DNA of 49,225 nucleotides from Clostridiales bacterium (lineage in GTDB: Bacteria > Bacillota > Clostridia > Christensenellales > Borkfalkiaceae), in assembly GCA_022508265.1 (NCBI GenBank), contig JAFLVP010000010.1, forward strand, positions 1 through 49,225, given 5' to 3'. Shown here one piece after another: positions 1-9,648 of the stretch. Within the stretch, counting starts at the first letter, position 1; each line of letters starts with the position of its first letter. The notes under the pieces are model-generated. The model was not told the origin of the DNA. It saw nothing but the letters and a program-made list of their open reading frames with translations, and did not search any database. A program made the position numbers and the translations under genes.

Positions 1-53
1 GTCGCGGTCTCCAAAACCGTCGGTTGCATGTTCGAATCGTGTCTCCCCTGCCA
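1..53 (+). tRNA. trpT: tRNA-Trp (anticodon CCA), 3' part only
   Basis: The window opens inside a tRNA. The anticodon stem pairs 4-8 with 16-20 around a seven-base loop (9-15), whose middle bases 11-13 are CCA, reading the Trp codon UGG. The T arm has the canonical TTCGAAT loop (31-37), and the acceptor 3' strand, discriminator G and encoded CCA end at 53. The 5' acceptor strand and D arm lie outside the window. The isotype rests on the anticodon only. Confidence 0.88.
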
Positions 54-57
54 AACA

Positions 58-90
58 AAGTTCCGTTTAAGTTACGGAACTTATTTTTTT
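58..90 (+). terminator. Rho-independent terminator after tRNA-Trp
   Basis: A perfect 9-bp stem (58-66 with 74-82) with a seven-base loop is followed by a run of seven T (84-90). It begins five bases after the tRNA CCA end. Read on the minus strand it could also slow transcription leaving purB, but the T run there is poor. Confidence 0.85.
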
Positions 91-151
91 ATCTTAATGC
101 AATCTTTTTAATTTGAAAATATACGGTTATGTGTCGCATAGTACTATGCAT

Positions 152-1588
152 TTAAATAAATATTTTGCCTTTTTTGCCCAAAACTGCCGCATTTTCCTTT
201 AAAATGGGCTCTACTTCGTGTTTGATAAATTCTACGACTTGCGAAGGAGCTCTGCCGATAAATTTCTTTTTATCGATGATTTTATCCAGTTTTCCGTGTA
301 CGGCTTTAAACAGATTGTCCTCTTTAATAAGCTCAATGAGATTGTTCTCCTTGCCGTATTCCTTTACGTTTTTGCCTGCTTCCATAGATAGAACTCTTAT
401 TCTTTCATGAATCTCCTGCCTGTCGCCTCCCGCCTTTACACACTCCATAATAATATTTTCTGTAGCCATAAAGGGAAGCTCCGCCGCAACGTGATTTGAT
501 ATAACTTTGTCGTAAACCACGAGATTTTCGCTGACGTTTAAATAGATGTTGAGAATTCCGTCGAGCGCAAGAAAGGCTTGCGCGTTGACTATTCTTCTGT
601 TTGCCGAGTCGTCGAGCGTTCGCTCAAACCACTGCGTTCCGGCAGTTATTGCGGAGTTCATCGGAAGGGAAATTACGTATCTTGCAAGCGCTCCTATTCT
701 CTCACTCCTCATCGGATTTCTCTTATAAGCCATAGCCGAAGAACCGATTTGCGATTTTTCGAAGGGTTCTTCAATTTCCTTTATACTCTGCAAAATGCGG
801 ATGTCGTTTGAGAATTTATATGCGCTCTGCGCAATCTGTGACAGCACGCAAAGTACGTTATAATCGAATTTTCTGGGATAAGTCTGTCCCGTTACACCGT
901 ACACCTTATCAAAGCCGAGTTTTTCAACGACTTTCTTTTCAAGCTCCTTTACCTTTTCCTCATCGCCGTCAAAGAGCTCCATAAAGCTTGACTGTGTGCC
1001 GGTAGTTCCCTTTACACCGCGTAATTTGAAGGATTTTTGCAGGTTGACGAGGCTGTTGTAATCCATCGTCAAATCTTGTATCCACAAGGTTGCGCGTTTG
1101 CCAACGGTTGTGAGCTGCGCCGGCTGTAAATGGGTAAACCCAAGCGTGGGAAGGTCTTTATATTTCAATGCAAAAGCCGTAAGCTTGTCGATTACGTTTA
1201 CAAGCTTGACTTTAATTATTTCAATAGCGTCAAAAAGTATTATAAGTTCGGAGTTACAGTCCACAAAACAGCTCGTTGCGCCCAAGTGAATTATTGGCTT
1301 TGCAGATTTTGCCTGGTCTCCGTATGCACGGACGTGCGCCATTACGTCGTGCCTTACTTCACGCTCGTAACGCTCCGCAACCTCAAAATTGACGTCGTCG
1401 GCATACTTTTTCAGCTCATCCACCTGTTCTTGCGTGATATTGAGTCCGAGCTCCTTTTGGGATTCGGCAAGCGCAATCCACAGCTTTCTCCAAAGTTTAA
1501 ACCTTTTGCTGTCCGAGAAGTTCTCCGACATAGCTTTGCTTGCATAGCGCGCAACTAACGGGTTTTGATAGACAGAATTATCCATCAT
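152..1588 (-). CDS. purB: Adenylosuccinate lyase
   Basis: Cytoplasmic purine enzyme of the fumarase/aspartase superfamily. It cleaves SAICAR to AICAR plus fumarate in de novo purine synthesis, and adenylosuccinate to AMP plus fumarate. The 478-residue protein has the family signature GSSAMAYKRNP around residue 285, the conserved HLGATS segment near residue 101 and GFTHLQPAQ near residue 152; length is normal. The start has an AAGGAG ribosome site about five bases before two consecutive ATG codons, so the first or second Met may be used. It is the last gene of a comEB-ppi-purB operon, starting nine bases after the ppi stop. Another lyase of the superfamily is unlikely given these motifs. Confidence 0.95.
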   Translation of the reverse strand: MMDNSVYQNPLVARYASKAMSENFSDSKRFKLWRKLWIALAESQKELGLNITQEQVDELKKYADDVNFEVAERYEREVRHDVMAHVRAYGDQAKSAKPIIHLGATSCFVDCNSELIILFDAIEIIKVKLVNVIDKLTAFALKYKDLPTLGFTHLQPAQLTTVGKRATLWIQDLTMDYNSLVNLQKSFKLRGVKGTTGTQSSFMELFDGDEEKVKELEKKVVEKLGFDKVYGVTGQTYPRKFDYNVLCVLSQIAQSAYKFSNDIRILQSIKEIEEPFEKSQIGSSAMAYKRNPMRSERIGALARYVISLPMNSAITAGTQWFERTLDDSANRRIVNAQAFLALDGILNIYLNVSENLVVYDKVISNHVAAELPFMATENIIMECVKAGGDRQEIHERIRVLSMEAGKNVKEYGKENNLIELIKEDNLFKAVHGKLDKIIDKKKFIGRAPSQVVEFIKHEVEPILKENAAVLGKKGKIFI

Positions 1589-1597
1589 TTTATCTCC

Positions 1598-2119
1598 TTA
1601 ACATTTTACGGGCGCAGGGTAGTCCGTGCCTAAGGTTTCAACCGTAACATTTTCCATTATCTGCGGTTTCAGAGGTTTGTCCTGCCAATCCGTTTGAACG
1701 GATGCAATTTTATCAACTACCTCTATCCCCTCTATTACCTTCCCGAACGCCGCGTACTGACCGTCAAGGTGAGGGGAATTCTCGTGCATTATAAAGAACT
1801 GCGATCCTGCGGAATCGGGATTCATGGCGCGAGCCATTGACAACACTCCGCGCTCGTGCTTTATATCGTTGCCCTTAAATTTGTTGGCAGTAAATTCGCC
1901 TTTTATAGAGTAGCCCGGGCCGCCTATACCTTTGCCCATCGGGTCGCCGCCCTGAATCATAAAGCCCGCAATTACCCGATGAAATATAAGTCCGTTGTAA
2001 AAACCGCTTTTTACAAGTGAAATAAAATTATTGACTGTATTGGGCGCTTTCTCGGGATAGAGCTCGGCTTTTATAGTTCCGCCGTCTTTGATTTTGAAAG
2101 TTACTATGGGATTTTGCAT
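1598..2119 (-). CDS. Cyclophilin-type peptidyl-prolyl cis-trans isomerase
   Basis: Catalyses proline cis-trans isomerisation during protein folding. The 173-residue protein is a single cyclophilin domain with no signal peptide, so it should be cytoplasmic. Family landmarks are [15 protein letters not shown] (catalytic Arg, about residues 46-60), [20 protein letters not shown] (91-110) and [12 protein letters not shown] (117-128). A GGAGAG site lies about nine bases before the ATG. It sits between comEB and purB with gaps of two and nine bases, so it is probably co-transcribed. Which of the host's cyclophilins it represents cannot be told, so no symbol is given. Confidence 0.94.
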   Translation of the reverse strand: MQNPIVTFKIKDGGTIKAELYPEKAPNTVNNFISLVKSGFYNGLIFHRVIAGFMIQGGDPMGKGIGGPGYSIKGEFTANKFKGNDIKHERGVLSMARAMNPDSAGSQFFIMHENSPHLDGQYAAFGKVIEGIEVVDKIASVQTDWQDKPLKPQIMENVTVETLGTDYPAPVKC

Positions 2120-2121
2120 AA

Positions 2122-2574
2122 TTAAATCTCTCCTACTTTTTCAAGTTTTACTCCTGCCTCATCAAAGAGCTGCAAGGAGAAATTATCGGGATAGCCCTCT
2201 TTATAGACGATGCGGGAAATACCCGAATTGATAATAATTTTTGCACATATTACGCAGGGCTGATGCGTACAGTACAGAGTGCATCCCTCTACGCTGCACC
2301 CCACTCTTGCGGCTTGAATTATCGCATTCTGCTCGGCGTGTACGGCATAACAGAGCTCGTGTTTGGTACCGCTTGGGATATCAAGCTTTTGCCTTAAACA
2401 CTCCTGTTTATCAACGCAACTCGATATTCCTTGAGGTGCGCCGTTGTAGCCCGTTGCAATAACGCGTTTATTTTTAACGATTATTGCCCCGATATGTCTA
2501 TGTTTTTGATAGCAGCTTGACCAGGTTCCGATGAGCTCGGCCATCTCCATAAATCTTTTATCCCACTTATCCAT
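2122..2574 (-). CDS. comEB: dCMP deaminase (ComEB-like)
   Basis: Zinc-dependent cytidine/deoxycytidylate deaminase that converts dCMP to dUMP, feeding dTMP synthesis. The 150-residue protein shows the zinc and catalytic motif HAEQNAI and the PCVICAK motif that supplies two Cys ligands. GYNGAPQG near the N-terminus is typical of dCMP deaminases. The reading frame extends 17 codons further upstream, but a good promoter (-10 at 2605-2610) lies inside that extension. The start is therefore placed at 2574, preceded by a CGGAG ribosome site. It is the first gene of the comEB-ppi-purB operon and divergent from groES. The symbol follows Bacillus usage; no role in competence is implied. Confidence 0.88.
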   Translation of the reverse strand: MDKWDKRFMEMAELIGTWSSCYQKHRHIGAIIVKNKRVIATGYNGAPQGISSCVDKQECLRQKLDIPSGTKHELCYAVHAEQNAIIQAARVGCSVEGCTLYCTHQPCVICAKIIINSGISRIVYKEGYPDNFSLQLFDEAGVKLEKVGEI

Positions 2575-2604
2575 AACATATGCTCCGAAAATAAGTTCAA
2601 AAAT

Positions 2605-2633
2605 ATTGTAGCATAATATTTCCAAAATTGCAA
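2605..2633 (-). promoter_or_regulatory. Promoter of comEB-ppi-purB
   Basis: On the minus strand, -35 TTGCAA (2633-2628), a 17-base spacer and -10 TACAAT (2610-2605). The predicted start near 2598 gives a leader of about 24 bases to the ATG at 2574. This rules out the longer reading frame as the real gene. Confidence 0.75.
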
Positions 2634-2651
2634 TTTTTTAACTTCTCGTGT

Positions 2652-2680
2652 TTAAGTTTATTTTTCATAGTTTATATAAT
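2652..2680 (+). promoter_or_regulatory. Putative groESL promoter
   Basis: A perfect -10 TATAAT at 2675-2680 lies 31 bases before the groES ATG. The -35 region 17 bases upstream (2652-2657, TTAAGT) matches only about half of the consensus. No CIRCE inverted repeat (TTAGCACTC-N9-GAGTGCTAA) is seen between 2575 and 2711, so HrcA control is not supported. The gap is shared with the divergent comEB promoter. Confidence 0.5.
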
Positions 2681-2711
2681 AGTTGTGAATTAAAACGGAG
2701 GAATTGTTTTT

Positions 2712-2996
2712 ATGACTATTAAACCTTTATTCGATAAAGTTGTTGTCGAAGGTCTCAAGGCCGAAGAAAAAACCAAAAGCGGTCTCTACCTTACGGCAGC
2801 TTCACAGGAAAAACCCGCCACTTGCGTTGTAATTGCGGTTGGCCCCGGCGGTGTTGTTGACGGTAAGGAAGTTAAAATGCAGGTCAAAGTCGGCGATAAG
2901 GTTCTGCTTGCAAAATACAGCGGAACGGAAGTTAAGGTTGACGACAAGGAATATACTATTATCCGCCAAAGCGATATTTTGGCAATTGTTGAATAA
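2712..2996 (+). CDS. groES: Co-chaperonin GroES
   Basis: Seven-fold lid of the GroEL chaperonin that closes the folding chamber in the cytoplasm. The 94-residue length is normal. It begins with the family pattern IKPLFDKVVVE, carries the mobile-loop region around residues 17-34 (KTKSGLYLTAASQEKP, slightly divergent) and ends with the usual DILAIVE. A GGAGG ribosome site lies about ten bases before the ATG. groEL follows after 17 bases, which is the standard groES-groEL operon. Confidence 0.97.
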   Translation: MTIKPLFDKVVVEGLKAEEKTKSGLYLTAASQEKPATCVVIAVGPGGVVDGKEVKMQVKVGDKVLLAKYSGTEVKVDDKEYTIIRQSDILAIVE

Positions 2997-3010
2997 TTAA
3001 AGGAGATTAA

Positions 3011-4642
<1,632 letters not shown>

Positions 4643-4652
4643 CATTATAAAT

Positions 4653-4691
4653 AAAAAAGAGCTCGCAAACAAAGCTTGCGAGCTCTTTTTT
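4653..4691. terminator. Bidirectional terminator between groEL and the nuclease gene
   Basis: A perfect 16-bp stem (4653-4668 with 4676-4691) has a seven-base loop, with A-rich and T-rich arms that serve both directions. It lies 10 bases after the groEL stop and overlaps the 3' end of the convergent gene. Confidence 0.92.
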
Positions 4692-5601
4692 ATTTATGTA
4701 AATTATAAGACTGCTTGATAAGACTTACTAGATAATCTAAGTCATCACGACTAATTAAATCAAAACTATAATCGCCGTTACCATGGTGACCTATATTGCT
4801 CACGTCACGAACTTTTTTTAATGGATCGTTAATAATACCTGACTTTATATTAATAAATACTTTTATTAGGCTTTTAAAAAACTCTACATCACAAATATTA
4901 TCAGTATTATACTTAAAAGCAATATATTTCTTTTTGGGTTCAATATTTAAATCACCAAATTCCATTATCTTATCTTTTAAATCTGAATACAATTCTCTAA
5001 TTGCAACGGGCACTTTACTTAAATGGTCATCCTCTTCATAAACAATAATTTCACGCTTAACACTATCTACACTATCTTTGTTACATGCTATAATTGTAGG
5101 TTCCTCTTTAATTTTATTTTCATTTATTTCATCAACTGTAATTAAGTTGTTGTGATAGCTATTTATTTCAAACAATTTGAAAGGCATCTTTTGATAACCG
5201 GTGGCAGTTTTCTGATATTCAGTAAATTGCGGGGAAATAAAATAAATCCTTGTAGCCGTCCAGTCAAAGTCTTTTGATAGTTTAGAAGCGGAATTTACTT
5301 CGTTATAAAGTAAGACCAACTCTGCCCTTCTATCTAACACTGTATGCAAATATGCATAACCTTGATCCACTAAACTTTCATTTTTACCTCTTTTGTATTC
5401 GATTATAATAAATGAACTTGTCTCGGGATCAAAGGCAACACTATCAAATCTAAACCTATCAATTTTAAATTCAGAAGCTAAAAATTCAAGATGAAAAAGT
5501 GAAAAAAGGTTTCTTTCAACCAGATTCTGTAAATCTTTCTCCAAAGAAAAATCTTTATGCTTAATCTGATTAAGTTTGCCATCTTTATTGTAAAAAATCA
5601 T
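4690..5601 (-). CDS. PD-(D/E)XK nuclease-like protein with C-terminal DUF5655-like domain
   Basis: Function is not established. Residues 20-85 resemble a PD-(D/E)XK endonuclease core: an E near residue 29, D53 in RFDSVAFD, the E68-x-K70 pair in IIEYKRG, and Q80 in the following helix. Residues of about 195-300 match DUF5655 as I remember it, with YIAFKYNT, then DVSNIGHHGNGDYSFDL, then a final LIKQSY. Such proteins are often labelled predicted transport protein, which the nuclease core makes doubtful. The ATG is preceded by GAGGT within the last codons of ynbB (gap three bases), so it is likely the last gene of the miaB-mutS-mutL-miaA-ynbB operon. The coding sequence looks more AT-rich than its neighbours, which suggests acquisition. 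A role in DNA defence or repair is inference only. Confidence 0.72.
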   Translation of the reverse strand: MIFYNKDGKLNQIKHKDFSLEKDLQNLVERNLFSLFHLEFLASEFKIDRFRFDSVAFDPETSSFIIIEYKRGKNESLVDQGYAYLHTVLDRRAELVLLYNEVNSASKLSKDFDWTATRIYFISPQFTEYQKTATGYQKMPFKLFEINSYHNNLITVDEINENKIKEEPTIIACNKDSVDSVKREIIVYEEDDHLSKVPVAIRELYSDLKDKIMEFGDLNIEPKKKYIAFKYNTDNICDVEFFKSLIKVFINIKSGIINDPLKKVRDVSNIGHHGNGDYSFDLISRDDLDYLVSLIKQSYNLHK

Positions 5602-5604
5602 AAA

Positions 5605-6831
5605 TCATACCTCTTTATATAATTTATTTAAAATTCGCTCTAATGCATATTTGCCGTGTTCGTAGGTTAATCCGCCTTGAAAATATGCGATATAAGGTGG
5701 TTTTACGGGCCCATCGGCGGAAAGTTCAATAGACGCGCCCGAAACAAAGGTTCCAGCCGCCATTATAATTTTGTCGTCATAACCGGGCATATCCCAAGGT
5801 TCACAAGTAACGAATCCGTCAACGGGGGACGCATACTGTACTTCTCTTATGAAATTTACCATTTTGTCGGCACTGTCAAATTGTATTGCGCGGGTAATGT
5901 CGTAAGGCATTTTATCAAGCGAAGGATAATTTTTATATCCGAGCTCGCCCATAGCCTTACCTATTAAAAGGCTTGTTTTCAAAGATTGCGCAACCGTATG
6001 CGGAGCCATAAACAGACCCTGATAGAAATTGCGGTAACTTTGCTCGTATGAGCCGACTTCCAAACCGATTGAAGGTGCTGTAAGCCGTTTACCTATCAAA
6101 TCTATATATTTCTCCTTGCCGCAGATATACCCGCCGGTCGGAGCAAGCCCTCCGCCGGCATTTTTTATAAGCGAACCGACTATTATATCCGCGCCGACTT
6201 CGCTCGGCTCAATTTTTTCAACGAACTCGCCGTAGCAATTGTCTACGAAAATACACCCATTAAAGCCGTTTTTGCGTATAAATTTGCAAATTATTCCTAT
6301 TTCTTCGCAAGAAAAGGCGTCACGGAGCTCGTATCCGCGCGAACGCTGAATATAGACCATTTTTACTTTTTCATTAAGTCTGTTTTCTATTTCATTTAAA
6401 TCAAAGGAACCGTTATTATTTAAATTGCAATATTCAAAATTTATGCCGAAATCCTTCAAAGAGCCGTTATTTTCGCCGAAAATTACACCTCTTAAAGTGT
6501 CATAGGGCATTCCCGTAATGCAAAGTACAGTGTCGGCAGGTCTCAAAATACCGAATAGGGCAACGGTTAAAGCATGAGTTCCCGAAAGTAAATGAGGAGA
6601 AACTATGCCCGCCTCGCACCCGAAGACTTGGGCATAGAGCTTTCCGAGCGTATCTCTACCCTCATCGCCGTAGCCGTAACCCGTACTTCCGTTGAAATGA
6701 CGCACGGCAATATTGCAGTCACGAAAGGCTTTTAAAACCTTTTTCTGATTGAAATAGGCTATTTCATCTATAATTTTAAATTTGTCAATAAGCGCATTTT
6801 CACACTTTTGAATAAACTCTAAATCAGTCAT
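5605..6831 (-). CDS. ynbB: Methionine gamma-lyase family PLP enzyme (YnbB / 'aluminium resistance' family)
   Basis: PLP-dependent fold-type I protein of the family often annotated as aluminium resistance protein or methionine gamma-lyase-like; the true substrate is unknown. The 408 residues include the N-terminal HFNGSTGYGYGDEGRD block (about 44-59), the cofactor-site SPHLLSGTHAL near residue 78, an aspartate-rich strand (VDNCYGEF) and the probable Schiff-base lysine in GSLIKNAGGG near residue 224. In many Firmicutes this gene follows miaA-hfq. Here it overlaps the end of miaA by eight bases and no hfq lies between. A GGAG site lies about ten bases before the ATG. Confidence 0.88.
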   Translation of the reverse strand: MTDLEFIQKCENALIDKFKIIDEIAYFNQKKVLKAFRDCNIAVRHFNGSTGYGYGDEGRDTLGKLYAQVFGCEAGIVSPHLLSGTHALTVALFGILRPADTVLCITGMPYDTLRGVIFGENNGSLKDFGINFEYCNLNNNGSFDLNEIENRLNEKVKMVYIQRSRGYELRDAFSCEEIGIICKFIRKNGFNGCIFVDNCYGEFVEKIEPSEVGADIIVGSLIKNAGGGLAPTGGYICGKEKYIDLIGKRLTAPSIGLEVGSYEQSYRNFYQGLFMAPHTVAQSLKTSLLIGKAMGELGYKNYPSLDKMPYDITRAIQFDSADKMVNFIREVQYASPVDGFVTCEPWDMPGYDDKIIMAAGTFVSGASIELSADGPVKPPYIAYFQGGLTYEHGKYALERILNKLYKEV

Positions 6832-7729
6832 TATTTAATATCTCCGCAACTTTATCCGCCGTTCCCTCTTGAGGTTCAAGCCAATGTATACCCTGCAATT
6901 TTTTGAAAAATGTTATTTGTCTTTTTGCATAATGACGGGTATTTAGCTTAATTATGTCACGCATAGTACTATTCAAACTACCATTTTTAAGCCCAAAAAC
7001 CACTTCTTTGTACCCAATTGCCTGCATGCATTGACAATTTTCATCTATTCCGCTTTTCAGTAATTTTTGGACTTCCTCTACGAGTCCACGCTCAAACATT
7101 TCGTCAACTCGCTTATCTATCCTACTATATAGCTCCTCTCGCGGATAGTTTATTGCGACTGCCGTATAATCAAACACAGGGGTTAAGCTGTCGTTTTGCT
7201 CTGACTTCTTCTTGCCGCTCACTTCGTAGATTTCAAGCGCGCGAATTATTCTCTTGGTATCGTTTACGTGAAGCTTTTGCGCTGTCTCAGCGTCAACGCT
7301 CTTTAATCTTTCATATAGAGCCTGCGCCCCGTCTTCTTCCAGAATTTTTGCGTACTTTTCTCTTATACCGCCATTCGCAGCGACATTGCCGTAGCTCAAG
7401 TCAAAAAGTAGCGAATTTATATAAAAACCCGTTCCGCCGCAGATTATAGGAGTTTTGCCTTCGCTTAAAAGTCGATTTAACACCGGCAAAACCGCGTTTT
7501 TATAATCACTGACACTAAAACTCTCATTTGGTTCAACGATATCAATTAAATGGTGCTTGACTCCACGCTTCTCGGCTTCGGTTGGTTTAGCCGTGCCAAT
7601 GTCAAGACCTCTATATATCAGTTGCGAGTCGGCTGAAATCACTTGTGTATTTAATTTTAATGCGCAATCTACCGCCAAAGAAGTCTTTCCAGACGCCGTT
7701 GCGCCACAGATAACTAGGACTTTGTTCAA
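6824..7729 (-). CDS. miaA: tRNA dimethylallyltransferase
   Basis: Transfers a dimethylallyl group to N6 of A37 in tRNAs that read U-starting codons, giving i6A. The 301-residue protein begins almost at once with the P-loop GATASGKTS (residues 9-17). It has the DSQLIYRGLDIGTAKP block (about 38-54), GGTGFYI for the isoprenoid/tRNA channel near residue 100, and the C-terminal NTRHYAKRQITFF segment. The start codon is TTG, two bases after the mutL stop, with AAGGAT about eleven bases upstream; a short N-terminus before the P-loop supports it. The product is the substrate of MiaB, encoded first in the same operon. Confidence 0.95.
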   Translation of the reverse strand: MNKVLVICGATASGKTSLAVDCALKLNTQVISADSQLIYRGLDIGTAKPTEAEKRGVKHHLIDIVEPNESFSVSDYKNAVLPVLNRLLSEGKTPIICGGTGFYINSLLFDLSYGNVAANGGIREKYAKILEEDGAQALYERLKSVDAETAQKLHVNDTKRIIRALEIYEVSGKKKSEQNDSLTPVFDYTAVAINYPREELYSRIDKRVDEMFERGLVEEVQKLLKSGIDENCQCMQAIGYKEVVFGLKNGSLNSTMRDIIKLNTRHYAKRQITFFKKLQGIHWLEPQEGTADKVAEILNND

Positions 7730-7731
7730 AA

Positions 7732-9648
7732 TTATACTATCCTTTTAAACATTTTTTCGAAATCTTTCTTATTCATGCAAACGCAAATGGGACGACCGTG
7801 CGGGCATTTCAAGCCGAAATTGCCGTCAATCATCTTAATAAGCGACTCAATTTCGTTATCGGCAAGCTTCTTCCCGCCTTTAATGGCGTGCTTGCAGGCG
7901 GTCGTTGCAATCTTATCCTTTAAAACTTCTTCAAGTTTTATTTCCTTAAGCTCGTCAATGCACGAAAGAATTTCTGTAAAGAAATCTTTGATGTTTATAT
8001 TCCATAAATCGGCGGGGACTTCGTCAATTCTATACGCTTCAAGTCCGAAGGGCGCAATATTAAAGCCCATTTTCCGCAAAACGATGATATTTTCGTCTAA
8101 AAAGCGCTTTTCTTCAGGACTTGCAAAAAACAGATATGGCTCTAAAAGTGGTTGACGAATCACATAGCGCTCCTGCAATTTAACTTTCAGCTTATCGTAC
8201 AAAAGCCTCTCGTGCGCGGCGTGCTGGTCAACGAAGTACACATTGTCCTCCACCTCGAAAATAAGATAGGTATTGAACAGATTTCCCTTATATTTTAAAC
8301 TCTTATATTCAATTCTCTCCTGTTTATTCTTAAAATACGCCGTTTCAATTTCATCGGCGCGAGTGCTCGCAAACTCGGGAAAGATCGCACTTTCGTCGGA
8401 TACGGAAAGCTGTCTATCGGGCTTATGAACCGCCATATACTCGTCGAGAGGTAAATCGACCTCCGGATTGAAATATTTGGGCGTTTGTGCCGGTTTTTGA
8501 GGTTTTACAGGCTGCTCTTCCGTGGGAATATATTTTGCTATTATATTCTTGATTTCTTCGTCAACATCGGGCTTTTTATCGGAATAAACTTTATTTACAC
8601 CATTATCCGAAGTAGATTTAATTTCGGGAACGCGCGTTTCACTAACTACGAATTCCGCGGCACGGGTAGTTCCGTCAAGCACAGCCGAAATAATCGTATA
8701 AACTACGCCAAACACGTGTCTGTTATCAACAAATCTTACGTCCGCCTTGTTGGGATGAACGTTTACGTCAACAATTTCAAGCGGGACGTTGATATTCAGA
8801 ACGTAAAAAGGATATTGCCTTTTCATTGCATAGCTTGAATATGCGTTGGAAATGGCCGTCGCAATAGTGTTATTGACAATATATCTTCCATTCAAAAATA
8901 CACTCTGATATGTTCTGTTCGGCTTGAAGAAATTCTGATTGCCTATAAACCCGTATATATGAATACCGTCCTTCTCTGCATCGATTTTGAAGCACTGCGA
9001 AAGCGTCTTTGCGCCGTAGACCTGCGCAAGTCCCTCCTCGAGCCCGCCGCCGAAGGACTGTAACGTGAGTTTTCCGTCAATGAAATAACTGAAGGAAACT
9101 TTGGGATGGGCAAGAATATATCTCATTACAAAGCTCGTAATATCCGCCTCTTCCTTTTTGTCGGCTTTCATAAATTTTGCGCGGACGGGCGTATTATAGA
9201 ACAAATTTCTTACCGTTACCGTAGTTCCCTTTTCAAGTGCGGCAGGCTTAACTTCGCCGGGGTTGCCGTCCTCGCAGTAAACTTTATAGGCACTATTGCC
9301 TTGTGTGACCGAGACGATTTCAACCTTTGCAATTACCGAAATACTTGCAAGCGCCTCGCCCCTGAAACCGAGAGTCGTTATTCTGTCCAAATCTTCCACG
9401 CAGGAAATTTTACTTGTCGCGTGCGGAGTGAAGGCAATGCACAGATCGTCGCGCTCTATGCCCGAGCCGTTATCTACAACTTTAATAAGCTGCTTACCGC
9501 CCTGTTCGATGTAAATTTCTATCTGCGTAGCACCCGCGTCAAGGCTGTTTTCAATTAATTCCTTAACTGCGGAATAGGGTCTGTCAATAACTTCGCCGGC
9601 AGCAATTCTGTTATATATATTTTTGGAAAGTATATTGATTTTTCTCAT
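7732..9648 (-). CDS. mutL: DNA mismatch repair protein MutL
   Basis: Couples MutS mismatch recognition to strand incision. The 638-residue protein has an N-terminal GHKL ATPase: IAAGEVIDRP, ELIENSLDAGA, DNGSGI and GFRGEAL. A Pro/Lys-rich linker covers about 335-430. The C-terminal domain has the endonuclease motifs DQHAAHERLLYD near 475, ACKHAIKGG near 580 and CPHGRP near 615, so it should be the nicking type of MutL found in bacteria lacking MutH. The last acidic residue of the first endonuclease motif is D rather than the usual E. The start overlaps the mutS stop as ATGA, implying translational coupling. Confidence 0.96.
   Translation of the reverse strand: MRKINILSKNIYNRIAAGEVIDRPYSAVKELIENSLDAGATQIEIYIEQGGKQLIKVVDNGSGIERDDLCIAFTPHATSKISCVEDLDRITTLGFRGEALASISVIAKVEIVSVTQGNSAYKVYCEDGNPGEVKPAALEKGTTVTVRNLFYNTPVRAKFMKADKKEEADITSFVMRYILAHPKVSFSYFIDGKLTLQSFGGGLEEGLAQVYGAKTLSQCFKIDAEKDGIHIYGFIGNQNFFKPNRTYQSVFLNGRYIVNNTIATAISNAYSSYAMKRQYPFYVLNINVPLEIVDVNVHPNKADVRFVDNRHVFGVVYTIISAVLDGTTRAAEFVVSETRVPEIKSTSDNGVNKVYSDKKPDVDEEIKNIIAKYIPTEEQPVKPQKPAQTPKYFNPEVDLPLDEYMAVHKPDRQLSVSDESAIFPEFASTRADEIETAYFKNKQERIEYKSLKYKGNLFNTYLIFEVEDNVYFVDQHAAHERLLYDKLKVKLQERYVIRQPLLEPYLFFASPEEKRFLDENIIVLRKMGFNIAPFGLEAYRIDEVPADLWNINIKDFFTEILSCIDELKEIKLEEVLKDKIATTACKHAIKGGKKLADNEIESLIKMIDGNFGLKCPHGRPICVCMNKKDFEKMFKRIV

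Noticed and set aside
1130-1558. Long plus-strand frames inside purB, and similar ones inside mutL, ftsZ, murE and others
   Set aside because: They are antisense shadows with no recognisable domain, no ribosome site and low-complexity or Arg/Ser/Phe-rich composition.
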